From an uncultured Oxalobacteraceae bacterium (lineage in GTDB: Bacteria; Pseudomonadota; Gammaproteobacteria; Burkholderiales; Burkholderiaceae_D), in contig CAIOYD010000063.1 in NCBI GenBank assembly GCA_903862415.1, positions 31,267 through 95,266 of the forward strand: 64,000 nucleotides of DNA, written 5' to 3'. Shown piece after piece: positions 1 to 8,120 of this stretch (position 1 is its first letter; each line of letters begins with the position of its first letter). Both the position numbers and the translations under genes were made by a program. Under the pieces are notes generated by a model. That model did not search any database. It was not told where the DNA came from and saw only the letters and a program-made list of their open reading frames with translations.

Positions 1-312
1 GGAGATTTACAGTTTTTATCGGCCATCGATGGTGATCTGGGTTTGTTGCTGGCGCGTGCTTGCCTGCCCGCCGTTATCCTGATTGATATTAATCTGCCCG
101 GCAAAAATGGTTATGAGGTACTGGAATTATTGCGTGCAGATTCAAAAACCAGTCATATCCCCGCCATCGCACTGTCATCAAATGCGTTTCAAAGTGATGT
201 CGACAAGGGATTGGCTGCTGGTTTTTTATGCTATATCACCAAACCCTACAAACTCGATGAGCTCATGCTGGCTCTGGATCTGGCCCTGAATTCGGCGCCG
301 CTGGCTGATTAA
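1..312 (+). CDS. Response-regulator receiver domain, 3' part of gene
   Basis: The reading frame is open from base 1, so the gene starts outside the window and only its last 103 residues are seen. They form the second half of a CheY-like receiver domain. The phospho-acceptor aspartate lies in IDINLPG, the conserved Thr/Ser position in ALSSN, and the conserved lysine in TKPY. The protein stops right after the last receiver helix, so no output domain follows. It is either a single-domain regulator or, equally likely, the C-terminal receiver of a hybrid histidine kinase or multi-receiver protein. The next gene starts 116 bp downstream and is functionally unrelated. Confidence 0.85.
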   Translation, partial: GDLQFLSAIDGDLGLLLARACLPAVILIDINLPGKNGYEVLELLRADSKTSHIPAIALSSNAFQSDVDKGLAAGFLCYITKPYKLDELMLALDLALNSAPLAD

Positions 313-428
313 TGCTGCCTGTATTTTATTGTTACGTCCCATTCGTTTTCATCTGTGTGCGACAGCGAACAGACTGCTCCCAACTATAATTTCATCATGG
401 TTTGCATACTAGCCACTCATGACGAGTT

Positions 429-1547
429 ATGGACACACCTGCTGCTATCGACCAAAGCAATCCACAAGCGGTGCGGCTGTCCGGAGCGTGGACGATTGAT
501 GGCATGGGCAGGTTATCTTCATCACTCACCACTCTGAGCAAGAAATCTGCTCAGTACAAAGAAATCAATGTGGCGACAATTACTGCAATGGATCGGACCG
601 GGGCCTGGGTGCTTGAAACCTTGGTGCAGCGCTGCCGATCTGAAGGAAACACTTTCCGGCTGCAGGGTGTGCGTACTGAATTTTCCGCTCTGCTCACGCA
701 GGCACAACAACAGCTTGCAACACCGCTTGCACCAGTGTTGCCGCTGGCACCCCAATCACGACTGGAACGTGTGGGACGGAGTGCTGTCGCAGCCCTGTCG
801 GATACGCTTGCTTTGCTTGACTTTGTTGGCCTCAGCGCCGTCAGTCTGAGTCGTTGCCTGCTTCATCCCGGGCAACTGCGGGTGCGGCCGATTCTGTTCA
901 ATATCCGCAGCGCCGGGGTGGATGCCTTACCGATAGTCGGATTGCTGACCTTTTTACTCGGTGTGGTGGTGGCCTATCAGAGTGCTGATCAGCTGCGGCA
1001 ATTTGGTGCCAATATTTTTGTGGTTGATCTGATCGGTTTGTCGATGTTGCGTGAATTTGCACCGCTCATTACCGCCATCATTGTCTCCGGCCGTTCCGGC
1101 TCGGCCTATGCGGCGCAAATCGGCACCATGAAGGTAACCGAAGAAATTGACGCCATGCGGACGTTGGGGATAGATCCGCATCAGATGCTGGTGGTGCCGA
1201 AAATTATTGCCTTAATGTTGACGCTACCGTTACTGACGGTTTTTGCCGATGTGCTCGGCGTGGTCGGCGGCATGATGATGGCCAAAGCCTCACTGGGGGT
1301 CGGGCTGGGAGAGTTTCTGGATCGGTTCATCAAGGCGGTGGATCTGTCAGCGTATTTGGTGGGTGTGGGCAAGTCGGTCGTGTTTGCCGTCATTATTGCG
1401 ACTGTGGGTTGCTATCAGGGCTTTCAGGCTAAAGGTGGCCCTGACAGCATAGGCCGTCAGACTACCCGCAGCGTGGTTCAGGCTATCTTTTTGGTCATCG
1501 TGGTGGATGCGCTGTTTTCTGTTGCATTCAACCTGCTCGACTTGTAA
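429..1547 (+). CDS. mlaE: MlaE-type ABC permease with N-terminal STAS domain
   Basis: This is the membrane permease of an Mla-like phospholipid transport system, acting in the inner membrane with the ATPase and MCE protein encoded next. Residues 1-100 resemble a STAS domain (SGAWTIDGMGRL near the start). Residues about 110-372 are the MlaE/permease domain, with several hydrophobic helices and the family stretch FAPLITAIIVSGRSGSAYAA followed by EEIDAMRTLGIDP. E. coli MlaE lacks the fused STAS (MlaB is separate there); the fused form of about 370 residues is usual in other proteobacteria. It is first in an operon with mlaF, mlaD and a lipoprotein gene, with 13 bp to mlaF. No clear promoter was recognised in the 116 bp upstream. 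Confidence 0.93.
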   Translation: MDTPAAIDQSNPQAVRLSGAWTIDGMGRLSSSLTTLSKKSAQYKEINVATITAMDRTGAWVLETLVQRCRSEGNTFRLQGVRTEFSALLTQAQQQLATPLAPVLPLAPQSRLERVGRSAVAALSDTLALLDFVGLSAVSLSRCLLHPGQLRVRPILFNIRSAGVDALPIVGLLTFLLGVVVAYQSADQLRQFGANIFVVDLIGLSMLREFAPLITAIIVSGRSGSAYAAQIGTMKVTEEIDAMRTLGIDPHQMLVVPKIIALMLTLPLLTVFADVLGVVGGMMMAKASLGVGLGEFLDRFIKAVDLSAYLVGVGKSVVFAVIIATVGCYQGFQAKGGPDSIGRQTTRSVVQAIFLVIVVDALFSVAFNLLDL

Positions 1548-1560
1548 TGGCGACTTTTTC

Positions 1561-2388
1561 ATGACTGATCTCAACAACGCCAATGCCATTGAAATGGACG
1601 CTGTGTGTAAGCGTTATGGAGAGCATATCGTTCATTCGGGTATTAATCTGAGTATCCGCAAAGCGGAGATATTTGCCCTCATTGGTGGCAGCGGTTCAGG
1701 AAAATCCACCTTACTCAATGAAATGATCATGCTGCAACGTCCTGATTCCGGCACGATTATGGTGCTCGGCCAACAGCTCGGTCAACTTAACGAACAGCAG
1801 GCGATGGCGCTCAAGAAGCGCTGGGGCGTGGTGTTCCAGCACGGTGGATTATTTGGCTCGCTCACGGTAAGGGAAAACATTGGCTTGCCGTTGCGCGAGC
1901 ATAGCGCCATGGATGATGTGTTGATTGATGAAATCGCTGACTGGAAGCTGAGCCTGACTGGTCTGAAAGCGGATGTCGGTGGTCAATATCCGTCCGAACT
2001 GAGCGGTGGCATGTTGAAACGCGCTTCACTGGCGCGTGCGCTGGCACTGGATCCGGAATTATTATTTCTTGATGAGCCAACCGCCGGTCTGGACCCGGAA
2101 AGCGCCGCTGAAATTGATGAGCTGGTGTGTCGCTTGCGCAACCAGAACGGTCTGACTGTCGTCATGGTGACCCACGATCTGGATTTGTTATGGCAGGTAT
2201 CTGACCGGATTGCGGTGCTCGCGGATGGCAAGGTGCAGGCAGTGGGATCAATGCAGGAATTAGCCGCGAGTGACAATCCGGCAGTAAAACATTTTTTTGA
2301 CGGACCACGTGGCCGGGCTGCACAAACTCAGGCGCAGCGACTGACCGGTAGCGACAAACACGGGAGTATCGCATCGAAACCAAAGTAA
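1561..2388 (+). CDS. mlaF: MlaF-type ABC transporter ATPase
   Basis: Cytoplasmic ATPase that powers the Mla-like lipid transporter. It has Walker A GGSGSGKST at about residues 42-50, the ABC signature LSGGMLKRASLARAL near residue 146, Walker B LLFLDEPTAGLDP near residue 167 and the switch histidine in VTHDLD. The length of 275 residues fits the family. I chose ATG 1561 over an in-frame upstream start at 1507, because the longer form adds 18 residues that overlap the permease gene and do not look like family sequence. The stop lies inside the apparent start region of the next gene, indicating translational coupling. Confidence 0.93.
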   Translation: MTDLNNANAIEMDAVCKRYGEHIVHSGINLSIRKAEIFALIGGSGSGKSTLLNEMIMLQRPDSGTIMVLGQQLGQLNEQQAMALKKRWGVVFQHGGLFGSLTVRENIGLPLREHSAMDDVLIDEIADWKLSLTGLKADVGGQYPSELSGGMLKRASLARALALDPELLFLDEPTAGLDPESAAEIDELVCRLRNQNGLTVVMVTHDLDLLWQVSDRIAVLADGKVQAVGSMQELAASDNPAVKHFFDGPRGRAAQTQAQRLTGSDKHGSIASKPK

Positions 2389-3323
2389 ATTATCCCCTGG
2401 TCGGTAGTTTTGTCATATTGTTTGGCGCGCTGCTGATCGCCGGTATACTCTGGCTGTCTTCAGGAGGATTATTCCAAAAAAAATTCGACCTGTATGTGGC
2501 GGTGGAAGAAGAGTCCGTCGCCGGACTGAATGTGAATGCGCCGGTTAAATATAACGGCGTCGATGTCGGTAAAGTGCAAAAAATTGAGCTCGACGTGCAC
2601 AACCCGGATCGGGTAATTCTGCTCTTCGCCATTGAACAGCAAACACCGGTAAGGGAAGATACCGTGGCGGTGTTGAAAACCCAGGGGTTAACCGGCATCG
2701 CATTTGTCGAACTGAGCAACACTACCCACAAATCAGTGCTGCTGCGAGCGACTGCCGGTAATCCCTATCCGGTAATCCGCACCATTCCTTCACTGTCTGC
2801 ACGACTTGAAAATATTCTGACCACGGTGCTGGCCAGTCTGGACCAAACATCCAAACACATCAATGCGATTCTGAGTGTACAGAATCAGCAAAACTTAACC
2901 AGCACCCTCACGGATGTTGCGGCCATCACGCATACTGTGGCATTACGCAACACTAACCTCGACCACAGTTTGCGCAATGCGGATATTACGTTACGTAATA
3001 CAGCACGTTTAAGTGAACAGGCGCGTCCCGTGATAGATCAGATTGGCCGTTCAGCTGACGCCATCACTGCGATGGGCAACGATGTCAGTCACGCCAGTGT
3101 GTCTGCCGGAAAATCACTTAACAGTCTGAGTGTCGGACTGATGGATTTTACCGATGTGAGCATGCCTGCGCTGGATCAACTGATTAAACAACTCACCGCC
3201 ATGTCCGTCTCGATGAAACGATTGAGTGAACAGACGGAACGCAATCCGGATAGTTTGTTGTTTGGGATTACACCGGCAGCGGATGACGTGCACGAAAAAA
3301 ACCCTGCTGAAAGCAAACCATGA
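2373..3323 (+). CDS. mlaD: MlaD-type MCE-domain lipid-binding protein
   Basis: Periplasmic MCE-domain subunit anchored in the inner membrane by one N-terminal helix; it binds phospholipid and forms a ring on the permease. The MCE core follows the helix (VAVEEESVAGLNVNAPVKYN, then GVDVGKVQKIELD). The rest is a long helical tail with coiled-coil character, as in longer MCE proteins. The start is odd. Family members begin METxxNY just before the membrane helix, and here the frame reads ETKVNYPLVGSFV, but the preceding codon is ATC at 2373. GGGAG ends 6 nt upstream and a stop (TAG 2349) lies further up. The first conventional start is TTG 2418, inside the helix. I infer an ATC start. The gene overlaps the end of mlaF by 16 bp. 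Confidence 0.85.
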   Translation: METKVNYPLVGSFVILFGALLIAGILWLSSGGLFQKKFDLYVAVEEESVAGLNVNAPVKYNGVDVGKVQKIELDVHNPDRVILLFAIEQQTPVREDTVAVLKTQGLTGIAFVELSNTTHKSVLLRATAGNPYPVIRTIPSLSARLENILTTVLASLDQTSKHINAILSVQNQQNLTSTLTDVAAITHTVALRNTNLDHSLRNADITLRNTARLSEQARPVIDQIGRSADAITAMGNDVSHASVSAGKSLNSLSVGLMDFTDVSMPALDQLIKQLTAMSVSMKRLSEQTERNPDSLLFGITPAADDVHEKNPAESKP

Positions 3324-3994
3324 AGCTGAAACTGCGCCATGCAAACAGTCGGAGAGTGCTAAGACTTGTGGTGACTGTCGCCTTGCTAATGTCGTTGAAC
3401 GCATGCGCCCTGCGACCGGTGCAAACCCTTCGACCTACTTTATATTCGCTCGATGTGCCGACAATGACGGATGGCCGGATTGCGCCACCGGTTCAGGCAC
3501 CGACCCTGCTGGTCAATCCGGTACTGGCGGCAGCAGGATTTGACAGTAACCATATTATCTACAGTCACTTAACACATGAGCTGGATTACTTTGCACACAG
3601 TGAATGGATCGATACCCCGGCGCACATGCTCACACCATTGATTGTCGCGACCCTGGCCAATAGTGGCACATTCCACGCCGTGGCAGTAACGGGCACGGCT
3701 ACCGCTGGCGATCTGCGCCTCGTCACTGAGTTGGTGCGCCTGCAGCAGGATTTCACCACTATTCCGGCACAACTGCATTTTACGCTGCGCGCGACGGTAT
3801 TGGATAACGCCACCCGCAAGGTGCTGGCCTGGCGTGAAGTTAATCAAATCGTCGCTGTATCGGGCGACACGCCTTATGACGGTGTCGTTGCTGCCAATCA
3901 GGCGGTACAATCTGGTTTGCAACAATTAAGTGCATTTTGCCTGGCCGTTACGCGTGACTGGCAGGTCGAACAAAACGCCCAGATCAGGAAGTAA
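3320..3994 (+). CDS. ABC-type transport auxiliary lipoprotein (PqiC/LptE-like family)
   Basis: Predicted outer-membrane lipoprotein of 224 residues that accompanies MCE transporters. A signal peptide ends in lipobox LNAC (Cys at about residue 30). The mature part contains the family pattern: a YSLD strand near the start, then LLVNPVLAAAGFDSNHIIY, a central EWIDTPAHML segment and a C-terminal helix. Its start codon overlaps the mlaD stop (ATGA), so the two are translationally coupled. The role proposed for this family is to link the MCE ring to the outer membrane. The assignment rests on family pattern and operon position. Confidence 0.85.
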   Translation: MKLKLRHANSRRVLRLVVTVALLMSLNACALRPVQTLRPTLYSLDVPTMTDGRIAPPVQAPTLLVNPVLAAAGFDSNHIIYSHLTHELDYFAHSEWIDTPAHMLTPLIVATLANSGTFHAVAVTGTATAGDLRLVTELVRLQQDFTTIPAQLHFTLRATVLDNATRKVLAWREVNQIVAVSGDTPYDGVVAANQAVQSGLQQLSAFCLAVTRDWQVEQNAQIRK

Positions 3995-3998
3995 CGCT

Positions 3999-5093
3999 AT
4001 GGATACCTCTATTGTGGCTGTCTCAGCCATTCCTGCCATCCGACTCGATGCCGTTGCCGCCGATACGATTCATCCGCTCACCACCGACGCTATCAACAGT
4101 GTCAACACTGGCCCGGCCAGCAGTGTGGCGTTTTCTCCGCTGGCACATTTATTGGCCGTGACTTTTATTTTTCATACCCAGCAAGACAACCCACTGCAGA
4201 CGGCTATTACCAAGGCTGATAGCAGTGGCAATTTTCAGCAACTGGTCACCGCCGTCACCGATTTTATCAATGCCTTCAATGCATTTCAAAACAGCATTAA
4301 CGGCAACTCGGCAAGTCCATTTGACTATGCCTTTGACAGTGCCTTGCTGACAGCAATCCATGCGCAAAATAGTCAATCCGGAGCGACTTCGACGCAATCA
4401 TTTATCGACAGCATGGCACAGGTTGGCATTACATTTCAGGAATCGACTTTTCTCAACAGCAGTAATCAGTTTCAATTCGACTTAAGCAAACTGCAGGCGG
4501 CGTACAGCAACGATCCGGCCCAAACGATGGCGTTACTGAGTCGTGCCTTTCAGGCACTCAGTGCGATTGAAGAGCAGTTATTGCAGGCAAAGGCGGCACA
4601 AACCGGAAATACCAACCTGATGACAGCGCAATTGGCAGATACACTCATGCCAGCTGTGCCAGCAAACAGCAACGCTGCCGTGGCTGGCAGCGCTAACGGC
4701 GCAGCCGTGGCTGCTCCCCCTATGGCAGCTGCCCCGATCACTGCGTCAGCTTCACAGTCAACAGTAGCATCGGCACCTTTAACTGCAGCGCTGGTATCCG
4801 CTGCAGGATTGGCAGTGAACAACGCCACAGTGGCATCGATGACCAATGCGGAGTCGGCTCCAGTCGCCGTGACGATGCAATGGGAACATGCCGGATCAGA
4901 TCCGCTGATAGCACAGGCCGTGGCAGCTTATCGAATGGGGGAATATATCGAATCCACTTCAGATAAACACAGCGTCACACACGCTGCCGGACTGGTTCCG
5001 GAAATTTCAGCGGTAGTCAACATTGAGCCCATCGGCCCCGACACCCAAAAACCGGATCAAAAGGTGCGCTATCGCACAGAGCACTCCGGATAA
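3999..5093 (+). CDS. Hypothetical protein with FliD C-terminal-like segment
   Basis: A 364-residue protein from ATG 3999, only 4 bp after the lipoprotein gene, so probably the last gene of the Mla operon. No signal peptide is obvious. Residues about 45-195 resemble the C-terminal part of flagellar filament cap FliD/HAP2: helical FQQLVTAVTDFINAFNAFQN, then SFIDSMAQVGITFQ, then FQFDLSKLQAAYSNDPAQ, matching the FliD pattern of a G-I strand, L-x-x-D-x-x-K-L and a downstream helix. Residues about 215-310 are an Ala/Ser/Thr/Val-rich low-complexity region; the tail is polar. No flagellar gene is nearby. The FliD resemblance is pattern recognition and no function is claimed. Confidence 0.7.
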   Translation: MDTSIVAVSAIPAIRLDAVAADTIHPLTTDAINSVNTGPASSVAFSPLAHLLAVTFIFHTQQDNPLQTAITKADSSGNFQQLVTAVTDFINAFNAFQNSINGNSASPFDYAFDSALLTAIHAQNSQSGATSTQSFIDSMAQVGITFQESTFLNSSNQFQFDLSKLQAAYSNDPAQTMALLSRAFQALSAIEEQLLQAKAAQTGNTNLMTAQLADTLMPAVPANSNAAVAGSANGAAVAAPPMAAAPITASASQSTVASAPLTAALVSAAGLAVNNATVASMTNAESAPVAVTMQWEHAGSDPLIAQAVAAYRMGEYIESTSDKHSVTHAAGLVPEISAVVNIEPIGPDTQKPDQKVRYRTEHSG

Positions 5094-5138
5094 TGCCACT
5101 AGCATCGATCAGGCGATATCCACCTGAGGCGAACCGAC

Positions 5139-6440
5139 ATGATCTACGATAACCAGCGCTCCCGCCCTGCTCCGTCCGCAGTGAGCTCACCAATCCGACA
5201 GTTTTATCCGGCGTTTTTGATTGCGTGGATTTTTTGTCTGTTGTTTTATTTCGCCCAATACGCGCTCCGCTCGGCTCCGGGAATTATGATGCCGGAACTG
5301 ACTCAGGCGTTCACGCTGAATGCGCTTGGAGTTAGTTCACTGGTCGGTTTGTATTACTACACCTATTCGCTGTTCGCGCTGGTCGCCGGGGCCTTGCTGG
5401 ATCGTTATGGTGCCAAATATGTGATTCCTGCCGGTGTGGCCATGCTGGCAGTTGGCTCAACACTGTTCGGAGCCGGTCTGGTGACGAGCGCCGAATGCGG
5501 ACGTTTGCTGCAGGGGGCTGGTGGCGCCTTTGCTTTCACTGGCGCGGTTTATCTGGCCACGCATGGTTTTCCGGCACGCTATCTGGCAACAGCAATTGGC
5601 TTCACCCAGTGTTTCGGCATGCTGGGCGGTTCCGCCGGTCAGTTACTGGTAGCACCACTGATTCATGGACCGATAAGCTGGCAGCAATTCTGGTTTTATT
5701 CCGGCATAGCCATCCTGGTCATTGCCGTGCTGATGCTGTTAGTGACGCCAGCCTCTACGAACGAACCAACAGCGACAAAAACGTCATTCTGGTCGATGTT
5801 TGCTCCTTACAAAACAGTGTTAAGCAATCCACAGTCGTATCTGTGTGGTATTGCTGCCGGTTTGCTGTTTTTACCGACCACCATCGGTGACATGATTTGG
5901 GGTGTGGCTTTTCTGCGTGACGGCTGGCACCTCGGTTACAGTGAAGCTGTACTGCGTACCACGATGGTGCCGCTGGGCTGGGTCATTGGCTGTCCGATAC
6001 TGGGGTATCTGGCCGATCATCTGGGACGGCGCAAACCGGTACTCATTGCCGGTGCCGTAGTGATGTTGATTGCCACGCTGGCGATTCTGTATTTACCACC
6101 GGAAACACTTCCTCCCTATCTGGCTGGATTTATGCTGGGTTTTGGTTCTGGAGCGGCCATGATTCCGTACACCATGATTAAAGAACTCAATCCGGACCGT
6201 GTCAAAGGCAGCGCCACCGGGGCAATTAATTTCCTGGTATTTACCCTCAGCGCACTAACAGCGCCACTGTATGGCTGGCTGCTAAGCGACATTTCTCATG
6301 GTATTATGACACTGGCGGTGTTTCAGCAGGCTGGTGCAGCAGGTGTTGGCGGTATCGTCATTGCCATCATCCTGTCGTGCTTTATTCGCGAAACCGGCAG
6401 CTCGGTCAAACCGTGCCCTCCGGTGAGTAAGGAGGTATGA
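5139..6440 (+). CDS. MFS transporter
   Basis: Inner-membrane secondary transporter of the major facilitator superfamily, 433 residues with about 12 hydrophobic segments. The loop motif DRYGAKYV follows helix 2, and its counterpart ADHLGRRKPVLIAG lies in the second half; both match the MFS loop signature. The substrate cannot be read from the sequence. The gene ends 1 bp before the start of the GltD-like gene, with a GGAGG ribosome site at its 3' end, so it is co-transcribed with the oxidoreductase and nifJ. This makes an organic acid such as pyruvate or another 2-oxoacid a reasonable but untested cargo. Confidence 0.9.
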   Translation: MIYDNQRSRPAPSAVSSPIRQFYPAFLIAWIFCLLFYFAQYALRSAPGIMMPELTQAFTLNALGVSSLVGLYYYTYSLFALVAGALLDRYGAKYVIPAGVAMLAVGSTLFGAGLVTSAECGRLLQGAGGAFAFTGAVYLATHGFPARYLATAIGFTQCFGMLGGSAGQLLVAPLIHGPISWQQFWFYSGIAILVIAVLMLLVTPASTNEPTATKTSFWSMFAPYKTVLSNPQSYLCGIAAGLLFLPTTIGDMIWGVAFLRDGWHLGYSEAVLRTTMVPLGWVIGCPILGYLADHLGRRKPVLIAGAVVMLIATLAILYLPPETLPPYLAGFMLGFGSGAAMIPYTMIKELNPDRVKGSATGAINFLVFTLSALTAPLYGWLLSDISHGIMTLAVFQQAGAAGVGGIVIAIILSCFIRETGSSVKPCPPVSKEV

Positions 6441-6441
6441 A

Positions 6442-8097
6442 ATGACTCAGGCAAAAACCACAGATATGACACCGGTCATTAATCTGACCCGCATTTCAGG
6501 CGCAGGTCCAAAACGTCGCCAGCGACCGGCCTACATCGATCATTTACCCCCCTGCAACAGTGCCTGTCCGGCCGGAGAAAACATCCAGGCATGGATGGCG
6601 CATGTGCAGGCCGGTGATTACCTCAGTGCCTGGCAGACGCTGGTACGCGACAATCCGCTGCCAGCCGTCCATGGACGGGTTTGTTACCATCCCTGCGAAT
6701 ACCATTGCAATCGTGAAGAACTCGACAGCACCGTCAGTATTCATGCGGTGGAGCGTTTTTTGGGTGACATGGCCATCGAATCCGGCTGGAAATTACCCAT
6801 CGATGCCCAACCCAGCGGCAAACGGGTTCTCATCATCGGTGCCGGTCCCTGCGGGCTGTCAGCCGCCTACCATCTGACGCGTCTGGGGCATGTGGTTGAA
6901 ATCCATGATGCAGGTGAATTTCCCGGGGGCATGTTGCATTTCGGGATTCCGGCCTATCGGCTGCCGCGCGACATACTGATGCAGGAAATTTATCGTATCC
7001 AACAGGCAGGAGTAAAAATTGTCCAGAATCATCGGATTGATGATTTGCTGGCTGAAAAAACCAGTGGCAAGTTCGATGCAGTACTGGTTGCCAGCGGCGC
7101 ACAACTGTCCAGACACGTCGATATTCCGCAACGTGATGCTGCCAAAGTGCTCGATGCGGTAACCTTGCTTAAAAATGCAGAATCTGCCGGCACGACCTTG
7201 CTGGGCCGTCGGGTGGTGGTCTATGGCGGCGGCAATACCGCCATGGATGCGGCCCGTACTGCCCGACGACTGGGTTCGACCGATACACTGATTGTCTACC
7301 GGCGTGATCGTGCCCATATGGGGGCGCATGATTTTGAATCGGATGAAGCACTCGCTGAAGGAGTCAAATTCCGCTGGATGACCAGCATCCGTGAAATCGA
7401 TGGCACCAACCTGACCGTCGAACAGATGCAACTCGACCCGGATGGTAATCTGCAGCCAACCGGAAAAACCGAAACCCTGAAAGCGGATGCGCTGGTGTTA
7501 GCACTCGGACAGACTGCGGACAGTGGATTTCTCAAAAAAATTCCTGCTATCCAGTTTGCCAGGGATGACAGCATGATCATTAATGACCAGATGATGAGCG
7601 CTGAACCGGGAGTATTTGGCGCCGGTGATCTGGTTCCGGGTCAACGCTCGGTAACGGATGCCACCGGACAGGGAAAATTAGCCGCCAGGCATATTCATGC
7701 CTGGCTTAATAAGACCATTTATACGGCACCAGTAAAAAACCCCGGCGTCACGTTTTCGATGCTCAAACTGCTGATTTACAGCGATGCCGAAGCTGGCAAA
7801 CAACAGGAACTGGCCGCTGTGACGCGCACCGATTCGTTCGATGAAGTGCTCGCCGGACTTTCGCAGCACGAAGCCCTCTACGAAGCACAACGCTGTCTGT
7901 CCTGCGGCAACTGTTTTAATTGCGACAATTGTCTGGCTGCCTGTCCGGAAACGGCCATCAGAAAAAATGCCACGGGCAATGGCTATCAGATCGACATGAA
8001 TCGCTGTATTGGTTGTGCGGTGTGTTTTGATCAGTGTCCATGCCATGCGCTTGAGATGGTCGCCGAACCCTCCTCTGTTGCAACAGCGTCGTTATAA
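6442..8097 (+). CDS. GltD-like NAD(P)H oxidoreductase with C-terminal 4Fe-4S domain
   Basis: Flavoprotein related to the small subunit of glutamate synthase, 551 residues. It has an N-terminal cysteine-rich helical domain (PPCNSACPAGENIQAW, then GRVCYHPCEYHC). The FAD Rossmann motif GAGPCGLSAAYHLTRLG is near residue 133 and the NAD(P)-binding motif GGGNTAMDAARTARRLG near residue 261. A C-terminal ferredoxin-like domain has CLSCGNCFNCDNCLAACP near residue 485 and CIGCAVCFDQCP near 520. Such proteins pass electrons between NAD(P)H and low-potential iron-sulfur carriers. No large GltB subunit is present; nifJ starts 23 bp downstream. I infer that it connects NifJ to the NADP pool. Confidence 0.9.
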   Translation: MTQAKTTDMTPVINLTRISGAGPKRRQRPAYIDHLPPCNSACPAGENIQAWMAHVQAGDYLSAWQTLVRDNPLPAVHGRVCYHPCEYHCNREELDSTVSIHAVERFLGDMAIESGWKLPIDAQPSGKRVLIIGAGPCGLSAAYHLTRLGHVVEIHDAGEFPGGMLHFGIPAYRLPRDILMQEIYRIQQAGVKIVQNHRIDDLLAEKTSGKFDAVLVASGAQLSRHVDIPQRDAAKVLDAVTLLKNAESAGTTLLGRRVVVYGGGNTAMDAARTARRLGSTDTLIVYRRDRAHMGAHDFESDEALAEGVKFRWMTSIREIDGTNLTVEQMQLDPDGNLQPTGKTETLKADALVLALGQTADSGFLKKIPAIQFARDDSMIINDQMMSAEPGVFGAGDLVPGQRSVTDATGQGKLAARHIHAWLNKTIYTAPVKNPGVTFSMLKLLIYSDAEAGKQQELAAVTRTDSFDEVLAGLSQHEALYEAQRCLSCGNCFNCDNCLAACPETAIRKNATGNGYQIDMNRCIGCAVCFDQCPCHALEMVAEPSSVATASL

Positions 8098-8120
8098 ACT
8101 TTCGTTAACAGGAAAATACC

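Noticed and set aside
7519..8046. Minus-strand frames opposite the GltD-like gene
   Set aside because: Shadow of a strongly supported iron-sulfur flavoprotein gene.
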